From assembly GCA_023014365.1 (NCBI GenBank), contig JAEBUN010000004.1, positions 2,542,001 to 2,606,000 of the forward strand: 64,000 nucleotides of DNA, in the 5' to 3' direction. The stretch comes from Lepiota brunneoincarnata (Eukaryota > Basidiomycota > Agaricomycetes > Agaricales > Agaricaceae). Of the stretch, positions 1-12,700 are shown one piece after another. The notes under the pieces were generated by a model. It did not search any database and was not told the DNA's origin. It saw only the letters and a program-made list of their open reading frames with translations. The first letter of the stretch is position 1. Every line of letters begins with the position of its first letter. Both the position numbers and the translations under genes were made by a program.

Positions 1-1075
1 ATCCGTGTCAAAATGTGCGTTGTATCTCCATTTGTCAAGAATTCTATTAATACCTCATATTTCAAGATTTCCGCAACAAATTTGGAGCCCTGCACCACTC
101 TTACACACCGAACAAGGAGAGAGAGCTCTATAGTAGGTGTAGCCAGCATCTCAGCACCGAGAGCATCACATTGACGAGATCTCTAGTCCATTTTACCGCT
201 GTTACCGATACGAGGAGAACGGCGACCATCATATCTTCTGGTAAGTAAATCTTCCCCCACTGAGGTGACCAGTTTCCAATCGGAATCTAGTCCGAGATAT
301 AATCATCAAAAGCAACCTCCGAACAATGCGACTTGTATGATGTCCGGCCAACCACCGACGATAAACCTCTCTCTCTTTCTCTCTTGTCTGCCTCTATCTC
401 TCTATCTCTCTCTCCCTGAGATCCCTTTGTGCGACCCGCTGAACTGCCGATAGTTTCTTCTCCTGTCATAATAATCCCGCTCACCTGCTATAGTCTCGGA
501 TTTACTCGGCGCACCTCCCTGTCCTCCAACACCATGGCTACGAGTTTGTTTATTGCCCATACATATGTTCTGACTAGTTGCACATTATTCCCTTGCTCTA
601 TCTTTTTACTTTTCTACAACCACATTACCTCGAATACCGCATTTGGCTTTGTACACTGCAATACCCTACCGTTGTTATTCTTTTCGCTACTCACACGTTT
701 ATAATACCTACAAACCACAAGTTCTCAGCCTTTGTTGTACTACTTTCGGGATCCACAACGACGGGTCAATAATACTACAAACTTTGTTCGATTGATTCGG
801 CCGATGCATGTTGGGTGTGGCCCAAAATCCTTTCCGGTTGTCTTTGGCTCCGACCTTCACTGTCACCCCCGTCAAACCAGGAACTTGGGATGTTTGCGAC
901 TGGCCTGCGGGTATTCCGAGCCGGTGGAAGGAGATCGAATCGATTTGGGTTGATAACAGAACGACGATGTCATGCGCTGACAGGCTTGCTAGGTCCCCAC
1001 CAAGCCTTTTCCAGTCTCTCTGCCGCTGGCATTTTATCTCGATCCATTGTTCCCCACCCGAGTAACAGCAAGAGC
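1..1075. other. Upstream region of the RidA gene, no gene seen
   Basis: No conserved coding stretch is seen on either strand. The region contains a strongly CT-biased tract near 367-416, annotated separately. Short open frames here have no recognisable family and no consistent splice pattern. It most likely holds the promoter and 5' UTR of the RidA gene starting at 1076, and possibly the end of a gene lying left of the window. Confidence 0.4.
367..416 (+). repeat. CT-rich (polypyrimidine) tract
   Basis: About 50 bases made almost only of C and T in CTCT and TATCTCT units. CT-rich blocks are common in promoters and 5' UTRs of filamentous fungi. It lies about 660 bases upstream of the RidA start, so a promoter role is an inference; it may be a simple repeat only. 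Confidence 0.5.
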
Positions 1076-2144
1076 ATGGCTACTAAACCTATGACTCACG
1101 GGGGGCTTGAGGTGATCACCACTACTCGTGGGTGTCCTCTACCTGTTTTTTTGACCATATGCTGACTTGGTCCTTCGTTTCCTCTTCGGTTGTACGACTT
1201 GGCATTGGCAACTGGCGCTTTACGCCCGTCCACTCCATTCACTCGCTTCGCACATACCCCAATCGCATGTGCCCCCCTACGCTTCCCGGATCACGCCCCA
1301 CCACGCTCGCTGTCCGCCACTAACCCATCATGCTGAATGCTATTAACCGAACATTTTGAATCATCTAAACGTCTCCAGAGGCACCCGCAGCAATCGGCCC
1401 TTATTCACAAGCCATCAAAGTCGGCACGCTCGTCTTTTGTTCGGGGTGTATCCCCCTCAACCCAGAGACGATGCAAGTCGTCGAAGGCGGTATTGAACAG
1501 CAGACAGAGCAGGCACTCAAGAATCTCAAAGCGGTCGTAGAGGCTTCGGGGGCCGAAATGGGCAAGGTGGTAAAGACAACGGTGAGCGTTTTTTTTTTTT
1601 CCTGATGCCCCCCCCCTTCCCCCCCTCTTCCTACTGGGGCTAGGTATTCTTAGCCCTTGGGGTGTTTGGATTATGCTGAACTCTTTTCGTGCCGCGTAAA
1701 TCATGTGCTCATTGTACCTACCTCTTTTCTACTTGCCAAATCTGTGTACTCGGGATGGCCATTACAGGTTTTTCTGAAGAACATGGACGACTTCGTCGCT
1801 ATGAATAGTATCTACGCCAACTTCTTCGGAGATCACAAGCCTGCCCGATCAGCAGTTGAAGTAGCAAGATTGCCAAAGAATGTACTCGTCGAAGTTGAAG
1901 CCATCGTGAGGTGAGTCTTTATCTCACTCGCGCGGAAATAGCGGGAGTCGGAATAGAAAGGCTGATTTCGACCTGTGAAAATCAAGCTTGGCTTAGCGTG
2001 TGGACCCAAAATTGCGTCCGGGGCTGGGTATGATTTTTTCCGGTGACAACTGTTCTTTATCATGGGGGCTTGGAGTTGATGGCGGGAGAAGAAGGGCTTA
2101 TTTTCTGTTATTACCGCAGCAGGAAGTATTTGTGTGATGGGTAG
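1076..2144 (+). CDS. RidA/YjgF family 2-iminobutanoate/2-iminopropanoate deaminase
   Basis: Members of this family hydrolyse reactive enamine/imine intermediates released by PLP enzymes such as threonine dehydratase. The start ATG at 1076 gives a short first exon ending in LEVITTT. An intron (1128-1378) then joins to [16 protein letters not shown], the family's N-terminal signature. The next exon carries [12 protein letters not shown] and the run up to KVVKTT. After a T-rich intron comes [13 protein letters not shown], then [19 protein letters not shown] with the conserved Arg of the active-site region. The last exon is uncertain: a splice from about 1914 to 2120 would give a short tail, SRKYLCDG, and a stop at 2142-2144, which is not the usual family ending. 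No frame break is seen in the conserved part. The gene is convergent with the proteasome gene, 46 bases away. Confidence 0.85.
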
Positions 2145-2190
2145 AGGATGTCGGCACGCGTGGAAGTCTGCATTTGCGGGATACTCTACG

Positions 2191-3272
2191 TTACATATCT
2201 TCAATTACTTCTTGTAGCCGTGCCTCATCTAGAATCTCGAACCCTTTCTCCTTTGTGACCTAGATTTGGTATGGTCAGTTGACGTGATGTGTTGAGATGG
2301 AAGAACAGAGATGCTGTTACCTGAGCTAACTGTACATTGTGCTGATCCAACTTTTCCTCCATTACTTGCTTCAGCACACGCAACGTCAGTATCTGTGCTT
2401 CTCTCAATGTCATTTGCTGCGTAACCGATTAGCGCCAATGCTGTAAAAGATAACCGAGATGACTGGACTCACCTTATGCCACTTATCCTGCAGCTCGCTC
2501 TGAGCGGCCTCAGAGCCCGATCCAATAGCCTTGGCCTCATATCGCACAAAGGTTCCCGAAGGATCGGTATGGTATCTGCATCAGGTATCAGTCACCTCCA
2601 GATTTCCAAAACATGACAACACGACAGGGGAAAAAAAAACACACAGTTGCGGACCGTGCTCATCAATGCCGGCAATTAACAATGCAACGCCAAACGGTCG
2701 ACTCATCATCGCTTCCTCATCATGCACACTCTCACCAAAGCGCAGGGCAAGGTCACACACGGCCTGGGTGACACTTTCCTACTTTGATGCGCTCGTCATA
2801 TGTGAATGAGTGGTTCTGGGCGGTGACGCGGGCATGGTCGATCATGGTGCGTGCATCGGCGGTGAGACCGGACATGGCGCAACCGAGATGGGTATCGATT
2901 TCCATGATTTTCTCTATGGAGGAGGCCTCGAGGAGTGGTGATTGAACGCGTTTTTCGACTCCAAGGACGACGCCTTCCGGGGTGCGGATGCCGACGGTAG
3001 TTGAGCCGAGCTATATAGGGATGATGGATGAGAGGGGGTTGCTTCGGTATCTAGGTGTGTAACACACCTTAATTGCCTCGATTGCATATTCGACTAGAGT
3101 TTTCTGTATCGGAGCGAGACTTTGCGTTTGCGATCAATATGTCGCGCACCTTGGAATAGACGACCCTCTGGTGAGAATGTGTTGACACCACGATCTGGTT
3201 GGATATAGGTTGAATATAACATCCCTTCCCAATGCCATGTTACTTACCGTACTCTGAGCGTGTCAAGAACAT
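2191..3272 (-). CDS. PUP2: 20S proteasome subunit alpha type 5
   Basis: This is a non-catalytic alpha-ring subunit of the 20S proteasome core. The first tiny exon encodes MFLTRSEY. Later exons give [24 protein letters not shown], the alpha-subunit signature, followed by [21 protein letters not shown]. The subunit-5 features [18 protein letters not shown] and [13 protein letters not shown] are clear, as is the C-terminal [16 protein letters not shown] and a final IEDM. At least five introns are visible. One base is in excess at 2778-2779 (extra G on the coding strand), between ERIKV and ESVTQAV. This would disrupt an otherwise perfectly conserved essential protein and is best read as a sequence error. 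The gene is divergent from the first inositol monophosphatase gene, with about 310 bases between the start codons. Confidence 0.93.
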
Positions 3273-3584
3273 GACTAGAGTGGAAGGAGATTGAACTATT
3301 GAGATACGAGTCTGGCTTGCGTGTGCTCTTCGACGCGTGTTCACGCCGTGGGAATAATGCCAATTTACGATCATCATCTAATCTTATCTTTGTTCGGTGC
3401 ACTGCTCACTTTGCTCCAGCAACGTGAACGAGGCCCATGATGGATGGCAAGAGCGGCTGGTCTATACTGAAACATATCAACATCCACGTGTTTCGAATAC
3501 ACAATGGAGCGCCCTGACACACACTTCTTTCATTTTAATTTAATCGATTGTAGATAATCGTTCATCCGTACCACAACCACCACC

Positions 3585-4898
3585 ATGTCCGCCGAGCAGC
3601 AGCTGTCTGCTGCTGACCTACAAAATATCCTCCACTTCACGACTTTGCTCGCACGGGAAGCGGGAGATCTTATGCTTGAAGGGTTCCAAGGAGATCCAGA
3701 GAGCAGGATCCTCGGTTGATGAGAAGCTCAATGCCGTGGATTTGGTCACCAAATACGACGTCGCCGTCGAGGAGTTGGTGAAGAAACGGATCGCAGAGAA
3801 GTATCCCGGGTTTAAATTGTAAGCGTCGACTATACCATCACTACCCCGTTCAGACTGAATGCTGAATGTTATTAATTGGAAAGTGTCGGAGAAGAGTCTT
3901 ATTCCAAGGGCGCTCGGCAACCACTCACAGATGAACCTACATACTGCGTCGACCCAATAGGTGAGAGTAAAGTCGTTGCTATCGGATTTAAACGCTGACT
4001 CCAGTTCAGATGGAACAACAAACTTTGTACACGGATTCCCCTATGCCTGCATCTCCCTAGGTTTGATCTGCAAGCGCCGACCAGTTCTTGGGGTCATCTA
4101 CAACCCTTTTCTTGATCATCTCGTAAAGAAGTCTTCCGTTTCCACTTCTTCGCCAGGGCTCATATCACAAAGTACTCAGGAATCATAGGCCAGGGGTCCT
4201 ACATGACCCCCGGAATCAACTCGAAGCCTCTCAAACTCCCTCTTGCGCCCCCCCGCCCTTTGCCCAGTCTCCAAAAGGCTCTCATCGGTATGATGAATCC
4301 CACACCAACATAGAAGGAAGTACATTGATCACCTCTCTTTGCAGGTGTTGAATGGGGATCCGATCGCCGAAGGAGCACAGTTGATTCAAAAGCTAGCTCA
4401 TTCACCCGCCTTGCGGGCGATGAAGCAGGAGGCATCGTGGGAGGAAAGAACGCACACTCACTTCGCTCGCTAGGCAGTGCTGCCATGAACTATGCGATGG
4501 TGGCACAAGGTGGACTTGATCTCTACTGGTACGCTCTCACGTATTCCTGTGTTCCTTCAGTGTGGCGATGCAAGTCACCTTAGGGAGATTGGGTGTTGGC
4601 CTTGGGATGTGTGCGCGGGAATTGTCATCGCAGAAGAAGCTGGTGGTTTGGTCACTGGTTCTAAGAGTGCGTTCTTCGAGACGGCAGAAGGAGAAAGTTT
4701 TGGAAAGGTGACTGAGGCTATTTTGACTGGTCGCAAATACATCGTTGTGCGGGCTATTGCCGATACCCCAGTAGGTGGTTCTTCTTCGTCCCTATGAATG
4801 TTTCAAAACCAAGCCAATAGGCTGAGACTGGGCGAGAGGCGCAGCGTAGGATCATTAGAGAATTTTATGAGACGGTAGAGGAGGTGGAGCCGATGTAG
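3585..4898 (+). CDS. Inositol monophosphatase family protein, copy 1 of a tandem pair
   Basis: This Mg2+/Li+-sensitive phosphatase family removes phosphate from inositol monophosphate, closing the inositol synthesis and recycling pathway. From ATG 3585 the N-terminus reads [20 protein letters not shown]. Family motifs follow in order: VGEES (metal-binding Glu), [14 protein letters not shown] (two metal-binding Asp, split by an intron after 'DPI'), [11 protein letters not shown] and, near the C-terminus, [17 protein letters not shown] (third Asp). The last exon ends EVEPM. About five introns are present. An extra G lies in the GGG at 3681-3683 (LEG-SKEIQ), and another apparent base excess lies near 4156-4158 at an intron boundary. 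Both look like sequencing insertions, since the protein resumes in frame with family-typical residues. A second, closely similar gene follows 176 bases later. Confidence 0.9.
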
Positions 4899-5074
4899 CT
4901 GCTGTCGGTTTCGGAATTTCTGGACTCATGGACGTATTCTGGTAGCATACAAACGAGTCTGAAAATAAAGTGCTTTCCAGCGTTTTAGAGTACTACGCTT
5001 TACTGGCGCCTGGTTCGTCCCAATCGATCGGTAGATAACTGCATATCGTATTGCCCTAATCTCCCATCATCACC

Positions 5075-6377
5075 ATGCCTACACAGGAGTTGTCCAGATC
5101 AGACCTTCAGGACATTCTTCACTTCACAACTTTACTCGCGCGGGAAGCGGGTGACCTGATGCTTGAAGGTTCCAAGGGAGATCCATAAGGCGGGGTCTTT
5201 GGTCGGCGAGAAGAGGAACGCAGTGGACCTGGTCACCAAATACGATCTTGCTATCGAAGAAGCTAGTGAAAGAGCGGATTTCCGAGAGATACCCTAGGTT
5301 TAAGTTGTGAGAAATTACTCAAGTGGTTCTCCTGCTGATTAGGCTGAGCGTTGGTCGAAAGTGTTGGAGAAGAGACCTATTCTCAGGGCTCGAGGCAACC
5401 GTTCACAGATGAACCTACATTTTGTGTGGACCCAATTGGTGAGGCTCAGGTTGTCTTCTGCTGAATCCAAGAATTAACCGTCAATTTAGATGGAACAACA
5501 AACTTCGTCCATGGGTTCCCCCATTCTTGCATCTCCCTGGGTTTGATACATAAGCGCAGGCCAATTCTTGGCGTCATTTACAACCCCTTTCTTGATCAGC
5601 TCGTAAATCAATACCTCCATCCGAATTCCCACATCGAGGCTCATACCACCAAGTACACAGGGATCAAAGGCCAAGGGTCCTACTTAACGCACAGGATCGG
5701 CTCAGAGCCTCTCAAACTGCCTCTCGCACCTCCTCGACTTTTGCCCAGCCTCCAGAAGGCTCTAATTAGTAGGGGAATTTACGTGAACGTGGGGCGAAAC
5801 CTACATTGATTGCATCCCCGCTCTGCAGGTGTCCCATGGGGATCTGATCGCCGAAGGAGCACCATTGATCCAATGCTCAGTTCGTTCTCCCGTCTTGTCG
5901 GCGATGCAGCCGGAGGAGTCGTGGGGGGAAAGAATGTGCATTCGCTTCGTTCGTTGGATACTAGCGCCATAAATTATACACTAGTAGCCCAAGGAAGTCT
6001 TGACATCTGCTGGTATGTTTCCCCTTGTTCTTGGGGTTCCCCTGTGTGGCGATGCTTCGACCTAGGGATGCCGGATGTTGGCCGTGGGATGTGTGCGCGG
6101 GAATAGTGATTGTTCAAGAAGCTGGCGGTCTAGTCACTGGATCCAAAAGTATTTTCTCCAAGATAGCCGACGGAGGGTGTTTCGGAGATGTGACAGAGGA
6201 TATTTTAACTGGTCGCAAGTACATTGCTATACGGGCTATTGCCGATACACCGGTGGGTAGATTCTGTTGCACTGGTCGCTGCTTCTGTTCATCATGTAGG
6301 ACGAGACCGGGCGTGAGGCACAGCGTAGGATCATCAAGGAGTTTTATGAGACTGTGGAAGAGGTGGAGCCGATGTAA
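5075..6377 (+). CDS. Inositol monophosphatase family protein, copy 2 of a tandem pair
   Basis: This is a paralogue of the preceding gene in the same orientation, with the same exon arrangement and near-identical exon sequence. The start ATG at 5075 gives MPTQELSRSDLQDILHFTT. Motifs are VGEET (Glu of motif 1, Ser changed to Thr after it), [14 protein letters not shown] (intron after 'DPI' as in copy 1), NPFLDQL, and [17 protein letters not shown]. The C-terminus EVEPM is identical to that of copy 1. Two extra bases break the frame near the start, at 5176-5178 (GGG) and 5260-5261 (AA). Removing one base at each restores IHKAGSLVGEKRNAVDLV and then IEELVKERISERYP. If these breaks are real it is a pseudogene; the intact catalytic residues favour a functional gene with sequence errors. 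Confidence 0.87.
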
Positions 6378-6799
6378 GTAGGGTCTAGAGAGAAAGATAC
6401 AAAGTGCAGAGGGGCTCGGGGGTATTTACCGCTAACAATGTCACGCTCACATGACTTGGGAGAAGCTCGCGCTGAACAGATACGCGTGGACCATCCCCAT
6501 GGAGGAGCCCGGCACCCTGTCTGCATACACCTAACCGTACTTTCTCCACCTTCTGAGAGAACGCAACCGCATCCACAGCGATCAGTGTATTTATGCCAAT
6601 AGCAATCTAGAACCCACGGTCCGACATGCGGTCCGCTAGTTGCAGGTCAGCTGACGGGGTATTTTCTCTCCCATGCGACTACCTCTTAGGTCTGATATAT
6701 TTTAGACTGGACATGTTCTACGGAGGCGTGCTTCTCACCTGCTGCATTTCTCGTGTAGTCCAACCCGAGCATTGAAAGTTTTGCCTCGGCGCATCCATC
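6378..6799. other. Intergenic region upstream of the sugar transporter
   Basis: No coding signal is seen. An AT-rich stretch (tgatatatttta near 6695-6706), about 100 bases before the transporter start, could act as a TATA-like element, but the match is loose. Confidence 0.3.
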
Positions 6800-9652
6800 A
6801 TGACCGATGCTAAGACCAGGGCGGTACCTACGAATCGTTATGCGATTACTCTAGCCTTCTTCATTGCTTTTGGTGCGTCCTCGTTTATACATCTCGATAT
6901 GCCTGTCTCACACGCCCCGGTTTCGTAGGGGGTGAGTGTACTTGTAGAGATAGCTTGGTCCTCTCGTGTGAGTCTGCTTTTCGGATTCGGAATGGCTCAT
7001 TGGACTAATATCGGGCTCGTCTAGTTAGGCAAAGCGCCTCTTTGAACAGGGTTCCTATTCGGTTATGACATTGGTGTCATCTCGGTGAGTACTATGGCCC
7101 GCAGGTATTAGGTTTGCACTAACAGCTTTTGGAATGCGGGTCATAGGGATGCTTGATCATGCCGGACTTCATTCGTCGGTTCGGAGAGTCGGATGGAAAT
7201 GGAGGGTTTGTTTTAACGAGTAGTAGAACATCAATTATTACCTCTCTTTTGTCTGCCGGGTGCGACTCCATCAGACCTACTCCTCGGATTGTTCTGAACT
7301 CACCACCCGCTCCAATTATAGGACCTTTGTGTACGTCCCGCACGTCTACAGAAGTCATTGTTCTAAACGTGTGCTTCAATAGGGGCGCTCTTGCTCAGGC
7401 CTTTACCTCCGACCGCTTCGGCCGTCGAGGCTCGATCCTGATTTGGGCCGGAATATTCACCATCGGAGTAGCGGTACAGACTGCGACTGGGTTCTCTGTA
7501 CCACAAATCACGATTGGAAGGTTCATTTCTGGGCTTGGCGTGGGCGCTTTGTCAGGTAAAGTACCTTTGCCTGGCCGTTGGGACCAATAAGCTCACCCCG
7601 GAGGGGAACATTACAGCCATTGTACCGTGAGTGGCAGCCGTGTTTTATGTCCGAATTTCCAGTAAGCTGAACGAATTGCCAGTCTTTATAACTGGCGAGA
7701 CTGCTCCAAAGGCACTGAGAGGTACCCTGCTCGTATTATATCAACTCCAAATCATCATTGGGTAAGTGGAGGCTATAGACCGGCAGGAGAGGGAAACAGC
7801 AGTAACCTATTGACTGCGCTCTTAGGTTGTTCTTGAGCTATGTCTTGGACCTCGCCACACACAACCTCCGTGGCTCCGCCTCCTGGCGCATTCCTGTGGG
7901 CCTCCAACTCGTGTGGGGCGTAATCCTACTATCGGGCATCTTCTTCCTCCCCGAATCGCCGTATGTCCGTTCCTTATTGATAGAAATGGATATTGAACAC
8001 TTTTCATTCCACTTTCCATCCATCAGGCGTCATTTGCTCGGAACAAATAGGGTGGAGGAGGCGAGAGGTGTAATTGCATCACTGAATGGAGTGCCAGGTG
8101 GATGACCCAGCTTGTTGGGGAAGTCATCGAGGAACTCGATTTTGGTATCAAGGCCGAAAATGAGGGTGGTAAAGCAACTTGGTTGGAGTGTTTCTCCACG
8201 CGGAATAATTTGTGGAAGCGAACGGGAAATGGAATGATGCTACAATTCATCCAACAGTTGAACGGGCAGAACTTTTACTGTGTGTCCGCTCCAGCAGCCC
8301 CGCTTACTCTCATATTACCTTGAACTGACCTCGCTGCTATAGACTATTATGGGGACACATTCTTCCAGAGTGCAGGAACTACGTGAGTGGAGCGATTTTT
8401 TTTCTTCATTCTTACCTATTCCCCCATCCCCGTGAATTATTGACCAATGTTTTGTCTTCCGCCCCCGGAAGGACTGTCGCCATACGTGATTCAGGTCATT
8501 TTGGGCGCTGTTTCTGTAGCTGGTACCGTCCCTGCATTGGTATGACTTTCTGCAACGTCCATTGGCCATCGTGTAATGACTTTCCTCTAGTATCTTATCG
8601 AGTCTTGGGGAAGACGAAGGGTAAATCCATCCATCTGGTGTTTGATTATTGCCTCCGTTGATTGCTGGCTGTGTGTCTTCGTCAGTCGTTGCTCACTGGT
8701 GCACTGCTTGAGGCTGGATGCTCTATTATTGTCAGTCCGCTCATTGAGTTTTCCCTTTGGTGGAGGGGCTGTAACGTGATTGTAGGCGGGTTTCGTCGGT
8801 CATTTCACCCTGGCACCGCCCGGCACGGACAGGGCACTCCTTACGGCACGTAACAAGCGAGGCGGTAAGCTCCTTTGGTGAACTCAGCGTTGAATCGGAG
8901 GTCGACCTTGATCCCTAGGTGATACCATTATCGCTTTTGCAGTGTTGCATGTCTTCTCGTTCGCAATCTTCTGGGGCCCAACCCCGTGCGTCACTACTCC
9001 TTCTAGACTATTTGATTTTAATCATAGCAGTATAGATGGGTATATCTCGGGGAATCGTTCCCTCTCCGTGTACGTCCGAAGAGCATCGCGTTGGGTAGTG
9101 CGACGAATTGGTGAGTAAGTTGGGCACCGGGTCGGAATTAACCTGATTTCCCCGCAGGCTCTGGAATTTCCTACTTTCCTTTTTTGCCCCTAGGATTGCG
9201 GCGAAGTGCGTCTAACCTCTTTTAACCTCCCCGTCCCTCACCATGCGATGCATCTGTGCATAATGCATTTTTGCCTCGTGTCTCCGAATGCTGATATATG
9301 CTGATATGATAATCGATAAATCATTAATCAGGATTGGGCCTCTCATCTTATTAATATTCTTCGGCATGCTTCTATTTGGATACGTCTACGTCTACCTATT
9401 TGTGCCTGAGACTAAGGGCCTCAGCTTGGAAGAAGTGATTGTCCCGCTTTGTTTCTCTTCGAAACGTCTGGCTGATCTTTTTTTTTTTTTTCACAGGTTG
9501 ATGAGTTGTACCGTTCTGGCGTTAAACCCTGGAACTCGGCCGGGTGGCAGCCGCACCTTATTGATGAGCTCCACAAGAGGACAGAAAGAGCTGAAGTCCG
9601 TGAATCTGACGAAAAGCGATCTGACGAGCAGGGAGCCGAAGGGTCCGCCTGA
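6800..9652 (+). CDS. Major facilitator superfamily sugar transporter
   Basis: A plasma-membrane sugar:H+ symporter or facilitator of the 12-helix SP/HXT type is inferred from the family. From ATG 6800: a short N-terminus MTDAKTRAVPTNRY, then the first helix. FLFGYDIGVIS marks the end of helix 1. The loop signature DRFGRRGSI lies between helices 2 and 3, followed by GRFISGLGVG, ETAPKALRG, a run with FLPESP, the sugar-binding helix-7 motif FIQQLNGQNFYCYYG, YLIESWGRR, and VPETKGLSLEEVDELY at the end of helix 12. The C-terminal tail is charged and ends EGSA at 9652. About a dozen short introns are present. Extra G bases near 8097 and 8110 break the frame between VP and LVGEVIEELDFG. The substrate cannot be told from sequence. 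The gene is convergent with the secreted DUF5695-type protein. Confidence 0.9.
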
Positions 9653-9773
9653 TAAATCACCATTCAAGAGTTTCCGACTTACAAACGATTACTTCTTTTA
9701 TACGACTGCGATTTCGTGTACTACTATCTCGATCTGAACGAAGCTCTTTCAACGGCCTAGAAACGGAAAGGGC

Positions 9774-12700
9774 CTAGACAGGAACGAGTGTGACATGTCC
9801 CTGACCAGATGAGAACGGAATGACAAAGGCTCCAGCATCGGTGGAAAGGGTGGTAGATGGTTTCAAGCCGCGGAATCCAGATACGGTAGCCTTCTGCTGG
9901 AGCACGAGGCGGCCGTTAGGTGCGGCTGCGGCACCACTGACGCCATCAGGGACAGCGGTAATCGTTACATCAACCTGACGAGTGGTGGGATTAAACGCCA
10001 CCACTGAGAACGCACCAGCATCCAAAATCAGCAACGTTCCGAGCGGCGCGATATAAACCCGTCGGCGGATTGAATCTTTGACCTGGACCTGGACGGTCGG
10101 TGAAGTCGATACGACATTTCCTCCAAATGCTTGCCATCCGAAATCGGGATGGTTGATAATGAACGTTCCCATACCCATAGCATGACCCGAGAAGTTCGGG
10201 CCATAGTCTCCAGAGTAACCGTCCCATTTAAGTGTGTCGGCGAAGGAATGGAAAGAGGCGGACGCGAATCCACCTTGGTCGATGTTGGAGAGTGGTCCGC
10301 TCAAACCGCCGAAACCAAGACGGAGAAGGAAGATGTCCGATGGTGAAGACTCGAACTCGGTGATTAGAGGAAGAGCGTTGAGGACCGCTCCCGTAATGGT
10401 GGATTTGTCGTTCAATACGTTGGAGTTTTCCCCCAGTAAATGTTATCCCTATCAAGTCCACGTGAAAAAAGTCAGAATCTAATATATCCATAAGAATGAA
10501 ATCTATAACCAACCAGTAACGCCTTGCGTTCCCATTGTAACCCCAGTGGGGAATGAGGGGCTGATAGGCAATAATGGAATTCAACGCGTTGGTCGCGGTC
10601 GCGGAGTTGTTGAAGTGTCTACTCCAAGCATAGACACCTTCTTGACCGGTGGAGTCCCATGCCATCTCTGAACCGTACCTGAGAATGGAGATCAGCGCCG
10701 AGAAAGAGAGAGAGGACCATATGCGATACGGGACGCCGACTTACGGGAACTGTTGCCCAGCCCATCTCGTTGCTCGAGTTCTCATTCCTACCTTCCACGA
10801 GCGTGGCGTTTGCGGTTCAAGCCTTCCCTCTGAAGATCCTCCAAGAGAAGGGTGAGGAACTGTTTCTCCCATCAATCCGAAATTGGTGAAGCCAACTCGG
10901 CCACCAGTCATAGATGAGACGGTAAGAACGGCTTGGTTGATGTACCAGTGCCAGTCGTGCGTACGGACGAGGGAAGGATAGTTTCGAGCAACACGATACA
11001 TGGCCCAATAAGCAGCAGCGACATGGATATAATCGTAGCCACGATCAACGGCAAACGAAGCAGCCTGGTTCCACGACCACCAATTACCCCAGTTAATGTT
11101 CGTGGGGTAAGGGTAGTTGGTTAGTAGCGTCGGTTGGTAGAAGTACACGGCCTGGTTATTATTGCCCTTCTCAGTCATACTGCACCCGTTAATATGTTTG
11201 CATTAACCCACCTTCTTGACGGTTCCTATATGACTAGTCAGAAACGTAAACTTGCCGAATATTGGTGGATATAGGCTCACCGTCAGTATTTTGGATCGAG
11301 CCCCAGAGGACGGTGTTAACAAACTGTTCCAATTTCGTGACCTCGGCGGCATTGGGCTGGACAAATTGTTTCATTGTTGCAGCCAACCAAGACCCTGCAC
11401 CGGCTTCGTCACTCAAACCCGGAATCCAAGCTCGAGGATCATCCTTCACCACAGCGTTAACCTCACGGTCGTAGCTGATAACCGAAGGAGATCGCTTGAA
11501 AGGATCGGATGGGACGTTGAACCACTGGGAGGTGGTCAAGAAATTTCCAAGATCTCCAATTGTTTGCGTCGCGGTATGGGCCACATGGTAGTGAACTGTT
11601 TGAAGAGAACCATCGCTGTAAGTGATAGATAGGCGAACGCGGCCCCATGTATGAGGAGTGATATTAAATCCGACCCATCCAGCAGTCTTAGCATCCGAGT
11701 TGCTGGTCCATGTCAATGCGCCAGAGGGTGAGACGGTCATCGACTGTATAGATGCTGGACTATGAAGGAATAATTTTCCGACTTGGTCCATGGGAAGAAT
11801 ATATCCGGGAATACCGACTGCTACGGGACGATTGGCACTCTGCAGCGTCGTTTCGATGCCTCGGATAGATGGTGCCATTCGGAACTCAATTCCGTAGGTA
11901 CGCGTTTGGCCAGGCTGAAGAGTGAACGACGTCGCAGCGTTCCAAGGAGTGACGCGCGACCATTCGTTCTGTGCCCATGCCAAAGTGTGGAATTGCCATT
12001 CGTAAAATCCCTCGAAAGTTTGGGACTGGTAGAACGGTGAACCGGATGTTGACTCGGGAAGGAATCTCCAGCCCTCAAGCGGCGATTGACCAACCGGGAC
12101 CACAACCTAAGGGTCGAAGTGTCCCCAATAGAGGGGTGACTTGCACGAAACCTGCGTCCTGGACCAATGTAAGGGTCGAAAACGCTACATTTTCCGTTGG
12201 TATCAGCGGCCGTGCGATCGGTGAAAATCTGAGCAGATGGTTAGGACCAAGGGGCCCCCCTTGCAGGGCATAGACATTACTCACGTTGTTAAATTCCAAA
12301 GGAACTCCAAGCGAGCCAATTTCGACCGCAGCCTGTTTGAGAATTAGTGACGTCGAAGAGAAGTTGGAGTTGTCCGTTGGAGTTGACCCAGCGTCGCGTT
12401 ATGCTAAGAAGTGAAGCTCGATGGGAGAGTAGGAGCGAGATTGGCCGCTGCGAGGGTGTTCCCAGAAACAGGCAATGGGGTCAACACTTTACGAGCTGTC
12501 GAGGTATCACCGCTGACCCAGGCGGTGGTGCCGACCCGACGGGCTCTGAAGGTGATGTCTCCCAAGTGGTAGCGACCATTGGCTTCGCGCAAAGACATTT
12601 TGTCACCAGGGATAAAGTCGAAGCTAGAGCCCGCCGGTTTCAAGGAAAACAGGGTCTGAGAGTCTTTGACCAGCTGGACCGAGAAAGCTGCTGTGTTGAA

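Noticed and set aside
815..1165. 116-codon open frame at the left end of the window
   Set aside because: Its last part is the first RidA exon in frame; the upstream part has no conserved sequence and probably is 5' UTR.
3585..6377. The inositol phosphatase pair as pseudogenes
   Set aside because: Both keep all metal-binding motifs and conserved intron positions; the breaks are single extra bases of the same kind found in essential genes nearby.
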